From Carposina sasakii (Eukaryota > Arthropoda > Insecta > Lepidoptera > Carposinidae), in the NCBI GenBank assembly GCA_014607495.2, contig CP053157.1, positions 1,612,001 to 1,676,000 on the forward strand: 64,000 bases of DNA, in the 5' to 3' direction. The translations under genes were made by a program, and so were the position numbers. The notes below the pieces were generated by a model. It worked only from the letters and a program-made list of their open reading frames with translations. It searched no databases and was not told where the DNA came from. Positions 59,701-64,000 of the stretch are shown piece by piece. Numbering within the stretch: the first letter of the stretch is position 1; each line of letters starts with the position of its first letter.

Positions 59701-61266
59701 TAAACATACTCAGCAGCAAGAAGTTTTTGTCTTGCTGCTGTCTAATCTATACTAATATTATAAAGCTGAAGAGTTTGTTTGTTTTTTTGTTTGTTTGTTT
59801 GATGAACGCGCTAATCTCCGGACTACTGGGTCGAATTAAAAAATTCTTTTTGTGTTGGATAGTCCATTTATCGAGGAAGGCTTTAGGCTATATATCATCA
59901 CAGTGCGACCAATAGGGACGAAGAATAAGAGGAAAATGTGGAAAAAACGGGAAAATTATTCAACTTTGGAGACTTCCGTTGCGTGCGCTGCGTAAACGTT
60001 CAAGTTATCCAAAAAATATGTATGAAAGAATAAAATGACGTAGAAATGATATGAAAGAAAAAAATTGAAGGTCTAGACTGCCTGATGCAGACCCCTTAGC
60101 AGCCCAGCTAAACTTTGAGAGATATGAAAATACCGTCTTAGGAAAAGTTGCTCAGCATGATAAGCACTTTCTAATAACGTAATAAAATTGAAGGTCTAGA
60201 TAACCTGATACAGAACCCTTAACAGCCCAGCTAAATTTTGAGAGATATGAAAATACCGTCTTAGGAAAAGTTATTCAACATTTTAAAAGAATTCAATTCC
60301 CTGTTAAGTTATCTTTTGCTGTAACAATTAATAAATCACAGGGGCAACGTTTAACACGTTGGAATTGACTTACGTCAAGACTGCTTTTCACACGGCCAAT
60401 TTATGTCGCGTTGTCAAGATCGGGTTGCGGAAAAATCTGCCACAAGAAATAAAACAAAAAATATATTTTACGCAGAAGTACTTAAAATATTTTATTCTGT
60501 TTGTTGACGCGGACGAAGTCGCGGGCAACAGCTAGTAACTTATATGAGAATGATTGTTACGCAACTTTCAATCGATATAGATCCTAAACGGTTGGTGGAA
60601 TCGAAAAATGTTGAGAGAAACCAGTTTTAATTTTTAAATACCTATTCAACGATATCCCACTCGATATAGTTTGTCAACTTTATTTTTTTTTTTTCACAAC
60701 ATGGCGTCCAGTAGTCACCATATTGGATTTTCACTAACGTCATGTTTTCAGTGACACTCGCCGGACTAAGCGGAATCGATTGACGTATGAATCATAAAAA
60801 TCGGCCGAGGCGTTTGCTCTGTGTAGTGCTTCAAAGGAACATACAAAAATACATACATAGGCTGTTAAACACAATACCACTCCTTTGCCTCGCGCAGTCG
60901 GGTAAAAAGAGCAATAACTGATATTACAAATTATATGAAGGTCTTTTTCTTTTGCCTGTTCACAAAAAACACCTCTTAATAAAAATGGCATTATGTTTTT
61001 CCTGTTCTCCAAGGAGACAGGTCCATATGAACCATAGACAATGAACAGATATCCGTTTGACCTACCTATTAAGGAAGTTAAGCAATTTAAAGGAATCTTT
61101 TAATATTTTTTATTTTCAGATACATGACTCATATGAAAATTGGGTGAACTCTCCAAACATAGGCACTGAAGTGCTCACTATTGATGCTAATAAAAACCTT
61201 GATGGTGTACTAGAAGACTTGAAAAGATACTCCTATAAAATATTAGGTGGAAATCATACCAACTGA
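50715..61266 (+). CDS. dnk: Deoxynucleoside kinase, five exons, intact
   Basis: Phosphorylates deoxynucleosides to monophosphates in nucleotide salvage; insects have one multisubstrate enzyme of this kind. Exons: 50715-50846, 50940-51109, 51260-51396, 52974-53068, 61120-61266; every junction has GT...AG and the phases join without a stop, giving 226 residues (fly enzyme is about 250). Visible motifs: P-loop GNIGSGKS (residues 21-28), EPLDEW with the likely catalytic base Glu49, ERS (100-102), a LID-type RGRAEES (163-169) and LDYLQQIHDSYENW after it. The start is the first ATG, 15 residues before the kinase fold, so no long organelle-targeting leader is seen. Intron 3 holds a Helitron-like element and intron 4 (8051 bp) a nest of transposons, yet the exons are undamaged. 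A possible AATAAA lies at 61579-61584. Family assignment is firm; substrate range is inferred from insect relatives. Confidence 0.93.
51580..52376 (-). mobile_element. Helitron-like element with internal tandem repeats, in dNK intron 3
   Basis: Minus orientation: starts TCTATACTAATATTATAAAG at 52376 and ends with GCGGGCCACTAG at 51580 after A. Between 51650 and 52250 it holds five or six diverged units containing CCCGTGGGAATTTCGGGAAA, spaced roughly 50-140 bp. It does not touch the dNK splice sites. Confidence 0.65.
53145..53333 (+). repeat. Left arm of long inverted repeat flanking the LINE
   Basis: Starts TTTAAAAAAATCC...CCGACTGCTTAAAAAA and ends AACATAACAACTGAACA directly at the LINE. It is the inverted counterpart of 59508-59628, but carries about 75 extra bases in the middle (roughly 53198-53267). 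Together the arms look like a foldback or miniature transposon whose centre is occupied by the retrotransposon. Confidence 0.75.
53471..54703 (+). pseudogene. LINE ORF1 (nucleic-acid-binding protein), frameshifted twice
   Basis: Three segments in shifting frames. The first (53471-53851) starts MSSTIVKCNTCNIVIDELL, with a CxxC pair and the LEKLPPVTFDHVD stretch typical of ORF1 in many insect LINEs. A 1-base shift near 53845 leads into ELAEVNDRFVTRSELDALRE, a short helical stretch, then a polar region. A second shift near 54360-54390 leads into KVPIFITKVHKETTEEDI...LDKTLWPQGIIFRQFVHFKRK, the usual conserved end. ORF1 proteins coat the LINE RNA. It ends just inside the ORF2 start (54696), an 8-base overlap as expected for a two-ORF element. 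Confidence 0.75.
56836..58593 (+). mobile_element. Tc1/mariner-type transposon, DD82E (Sailor family), inserted in the LINE
   Basis: The element is 56838-58591 (1754 bp), flanked by TA on each side (56836-56837, 58592-58593). Its ends are 42-bp perfect inverted repeats (56838-56879 and 58550-58591) beginning CAGTGCTATCAACTTAAG. Taking it out with one TA restores the LINE reading frame across ...ICVNNISYADD, which proves the insertion boundaries. The transposase gap between second Asp and Glu is 248 bases, i.e. 82 residues after correcting one 1-base deletion. DD82E with TA duplication matches the described Sailor family of IS630-Tc1-mariner elements. The ends are unmutated while the gene has two frameshifts. 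Confidence 0.88.
57072..58431 (+). pseudogene. DD82E Tc1/mariner transposase, two 1-bp frameshifts
   Basis: Starts MAPTVSEFPVRKPLSSQV; an N-terminal region with a helix-turn-helix-like SVVTSAQLVATSTGIPLSTV. First catalytic Asp is in IVYTDETYI (about residue 188). A 1-base loss near 57716 shifts the frame just before NRLIIVHAGGKDGF; the second Asp is in VVVVDNAAYH (codon 57899). A second 1-base loss near 58020-58035 precedes QLILQNKARF; the Glu is in PYHPDFNPIENIW (codon 58147). The tail is acidic (SDSDESSDESEDED). Would cut and paste the element at TA sites; this copy cannot encode a whole protein. Confidence 0.85.
59284..59338. repeat. Near-perfect 27-bp hairpin in the LINE 3' leader
   Basis: Arms 59284-59310 and 59312-59338 are complementary with one mismatch and a 1-base spacer. 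It lies about 150 bp before the LINE tail. LINE reverse transcriptases often recognise a 3' stem-loop, so a recognition role is possible but inferred. Confidence 0.7.
59508..59628 (-). repeat. Right arm of long inverted repeat flanking the LINE
   Basis: Begins TGTTCAGTTGTTATGTT, the exact complement of the last 17 bases of the left arm, and continues as a diverged complement out to the T/A-rich end. It begins immediately after the (TTA)n tail of the LINE. Confidence 0.75.
59746..60535 (+). mobile_element. Helitron derivative with helicase fragment
   Basis: Begins TCTATACTAATATTATAAAG after an A (59745), ends GCGGGCAACAGCTAG before a T (60536), with the 3' hairpin region GACGCGGACGAAGTCGCGGGC. 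These are the ends and A/T insertion site of lepidopteran Helitrons. The interior carries two tandem copies of a segment starting TTGAAGGTCTAGA (near 60065 and 60187) and a decayed piece of Helitron helicase (about 60209-60490), which is frameshifted near 60347 and missing bases. It lies in dNK intron 4 and is a relative of 1615-2473. Confidence 0.85.
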
Positions 61267-61874
61267 CCCTGATTGTAAATAGCTAAGTTATAATTATTTA
61301 TTGCACAAAAATGTATAATAGAAGAAACAAAACAATAATAATGTTGAATTTAACTGATTGAGTATTTCTATAACCAAAGAGAAGAATGTAATTATTTATT
61401 GCAAAAAGCCTGGGTGTTCAAGTAGACAGGAAAGCTTTGAAAAATCTAGAACTAGCCATATAAATATTATCAAAGTAAGTAATATTCAGATGGATTTGTT
61501 TGTAAAACAATTACTAATAATTATACCGATACCAATAAATTATATAACACCCTGTCGTTTTTGCGTCGGGGGTTAAAAAATAAACACAGCAGAGAGTGTA
61601 GTGAGCTTGAGATCATGTGTGATTTTTCAACACCATAGATTGAAACTATCTATTAGTCTCATTAAATTTTATGGAACCAAATTGAAAGATGAACATTTTA
61701 AGTAAGTTACTTTTGACTGGTGTATTAAATGTAGCTCTAAATAAGTATAACTTTATTATAAATATCCAACAGCTACGATTTTAATACAATATCACTTTGA
61801 ACAAAGATCTACCTCATTTATTTATGTTATAATACTTGTGCATCGAAATAATTTATTGTAATGTCTATGGTAAT

Positions 61875-62087
61875 ATCATCATCAGCCTATTGCAGTCCAC
61901 TGCTGGACGTAGGCCGCCCCCAGGGCACTCTAGGCAGGTGGGTTGGTGACTGCATTTGTATTTTGGACTGTTATCAACACGGGAAGCCCTGCTGCCCACC
62001 TCCCGGAAACCCTTAATCGCCTCGTACGATATCCACGGGCAGACATGAAGTGGTACGAATTCTACTCTGCCGGCACCACGCGGCCAG
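61875..62087 (+). repeat. CAGTCCACTGCTGGACGTAG family, internally deleted
   Basis: Between dNK and NDUFS8; deletion after GGGCACTC, then GGTGGGTTGGTGACTGC to CACCACGCGGCC. Confidence 0.7.
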
Positions 62088-62117
62088 TTTTATATATAAT
62101 GGTAATATAATATCTAA

Positions 62118-62205
62118 TAAATTGGTCAAAAGTGGCACCATGTGGTTCTATCGGCCCTTGGTGCTCTGCCTACCCCATAAGGGATAAAGGCGTGATTATA
62201 TATAA
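62118..62205 (-). repeat. TTATCCCTTACGGGGTAGGC family, fragment
   Basis: AAAAGTGGCACCATGTGGTT to GGGATAAAGGCGTGATTATA. Confidence 0.65.
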
Positions 62206-62272
62206 TATCTATGACCTATATTTTTTTTGTACTAGTTAAATATTCTTAATTTTGTATTAATTTAATAAAAAA

Positions 62273-62410
62273 AAAGATGGTAAAATTCGTCATCCGAGTA
62301 ATTGACCCGGTAGCTCAGTTGGTAAGAGCACTTGTACAGAATGCAGAGGTCATGGGTTCGAGTCCCACTCGGGTGAAGAATTTTTTTCCATTTCTTTATT
62401 AATAATTTTT
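62273..62410 (+). mobile_element. tRNA-derived SINE, third family
   Basis: Same 5' piece, head and tail as 8195-8335, with substitutions. Lies between dNK and NDUFS8. Confidence 0.75.
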
Positions 62411-62899
62411 TTATTTAATAATCATACGTTTGAATAATAAAAACGAAAATGAACTGAGATAGTATTGATTTTATTTATCACAAATAATAATTTATTAACT
62501 AAGTATAATTGTAAAGCCTGATTACTTATGTAATATCATTTATGTACATTCCATATTTCTTATTGTCGTTGTGAAGAACCAACCTACAGATAAACCACCC
62601 CCTTATTACCTCACTAGCAAAAGCAAAGAGATAGCAAAAATTGTACAAAAATTGCTGATTGCTTGTCAAATTCATATTACGTAAAATTAATTTCAAAAGA
62701 ACTTTGACATTTCAAGACGAATATTGTAAAATTTTCACTAACGCTTTGCTTCGGCTTTGCTATTACAAATTAGGTAATCATATAGTATACAATAGGGGGC
62801 CTTTTTCTTGATAAATTTTCTTGTGTTTGGTGGCTATAATACCTGTTACAGATATAATCAAGCTTTACACATTTGATTTCTCTAATAAATATAGCAATT

Positions 62900-63583
<684 letters not shown>

Positions 63584-64000
63584 CTGAAATAATAAGTTAA
63601 TAATATAATTCAAATCAAATAAATAATAAAATTGTTGCTTATCTATGGGAGTTGCTTAGATCCATGTATAATTCCATCCACCCACATACTTTCTGATGAT
63701 CACTTGAAATTGAAAGAATAGATTATATTTATCAGTTACAGCATAGCATACTCTTGGATATACATATAATCACGCCTTTTTCCCTTACAGGGTAGGCATA
63801 TAATTATACTTTAAACATGTTCAATGCCAGCTGATTTTCTTTTTTATTTATTTATAATAGCCTTTAATCAGAAACATATTAAAATTATGTATTGTTTTTT
63901 CTTCTTTTAATTTCTTAAACTACAGTAACTGCTTCTGTGTGCCTTTGGGCAAAGGCCTCCCCCATCCTTTTCCAAATCGTCTCTATTGTGCACTAGTCTG

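Overview
The window is nuclear DNA from an insect, almost certainly a moth or butterfly (Lepidoptera). The reasons are spliceosomal introns with GTAAGT-type donors, AT-rich background, Helitron ends of the lepidopteran type (TCTATACTAATATTATAAA start, GACTTCGTCCGCG-type hairpin, CTAG end), many dispersed repeat families typical of moths and butterflies, and two recognisable insect genes whose protein sequence survives splicing. The species cannot be named from the sequence alone.

Only two host genes are well supported, both at the right end. A deoxynucleoside kinase gene (dNK; five exons, 50715-61266, + strand, 226 codons, intact) salvages nucleosides. It is followed tail to tail by the last two coding exons of the complex I subunit NDUFS8/ND-23 (62900-63583, - strand; the rest lies beyond the right edge). 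About 50 kb to the left of dNK contains no convincing host gene; it is a mosaic of transposon remnants.

Mobile DNA dominates. (1) 28778-33062 is a complete two-gene PIF/Harbinger-like transposon of ISL2EU type: 2-bp AT target duplication, short inverted ends, an apparently intact three-exon THAP-DDE transposase on +, and a convergent YqaJ-nuclease gene on - that carries one 1-bp frameshift. (2) The 8-kb fourth intron of dNK is a Russian doll: two inverted-repeat arms (53145-53333 and 59508-59628) directly flank a 4.4-kb non-LTR retrotransposon, which is split inside its reverse transcriptase by a 1754-bp Tc1/mariner-type element with 42-bp perfect ends, TA duplication and a DD82E catalytic spacing (Sailor family). 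A Helitron fragment lies just downstream in the same intron. (3) Helitron-derived elements occur at 1615-2473, 6185-6531, 22503-22724, 35316-35519, 37951-38178, 45285-45442, 51580-52376 and 59746-60535; two of them carry the same piece of Helitron helicase. (4) Three hAT-type miniature elements have exact 8-bp duplications, and other miniature inverted-repeat elements are at 26956, 27873, 35781, 40380 and 45929. (5) tRNA-derived SINEs of three families, several with exact 11-bp target duplications, and 3' ends of several LINEs are scattered throughout.

A striking feature is the number of long, nearly perfect palindromes (7090-7290, 7972-8316, 15046-15441, 45399-45599, and the LINE-flanking arms), most built from dispersed repeats joined head to head. 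Nothing in the window looks like a CRISPR array, prophage or bacterial operon. The most interesting unit is the near-intact ISL2EU transposon, followed by the nested DD82E/LINE/foldback structure in dNK intron 4.
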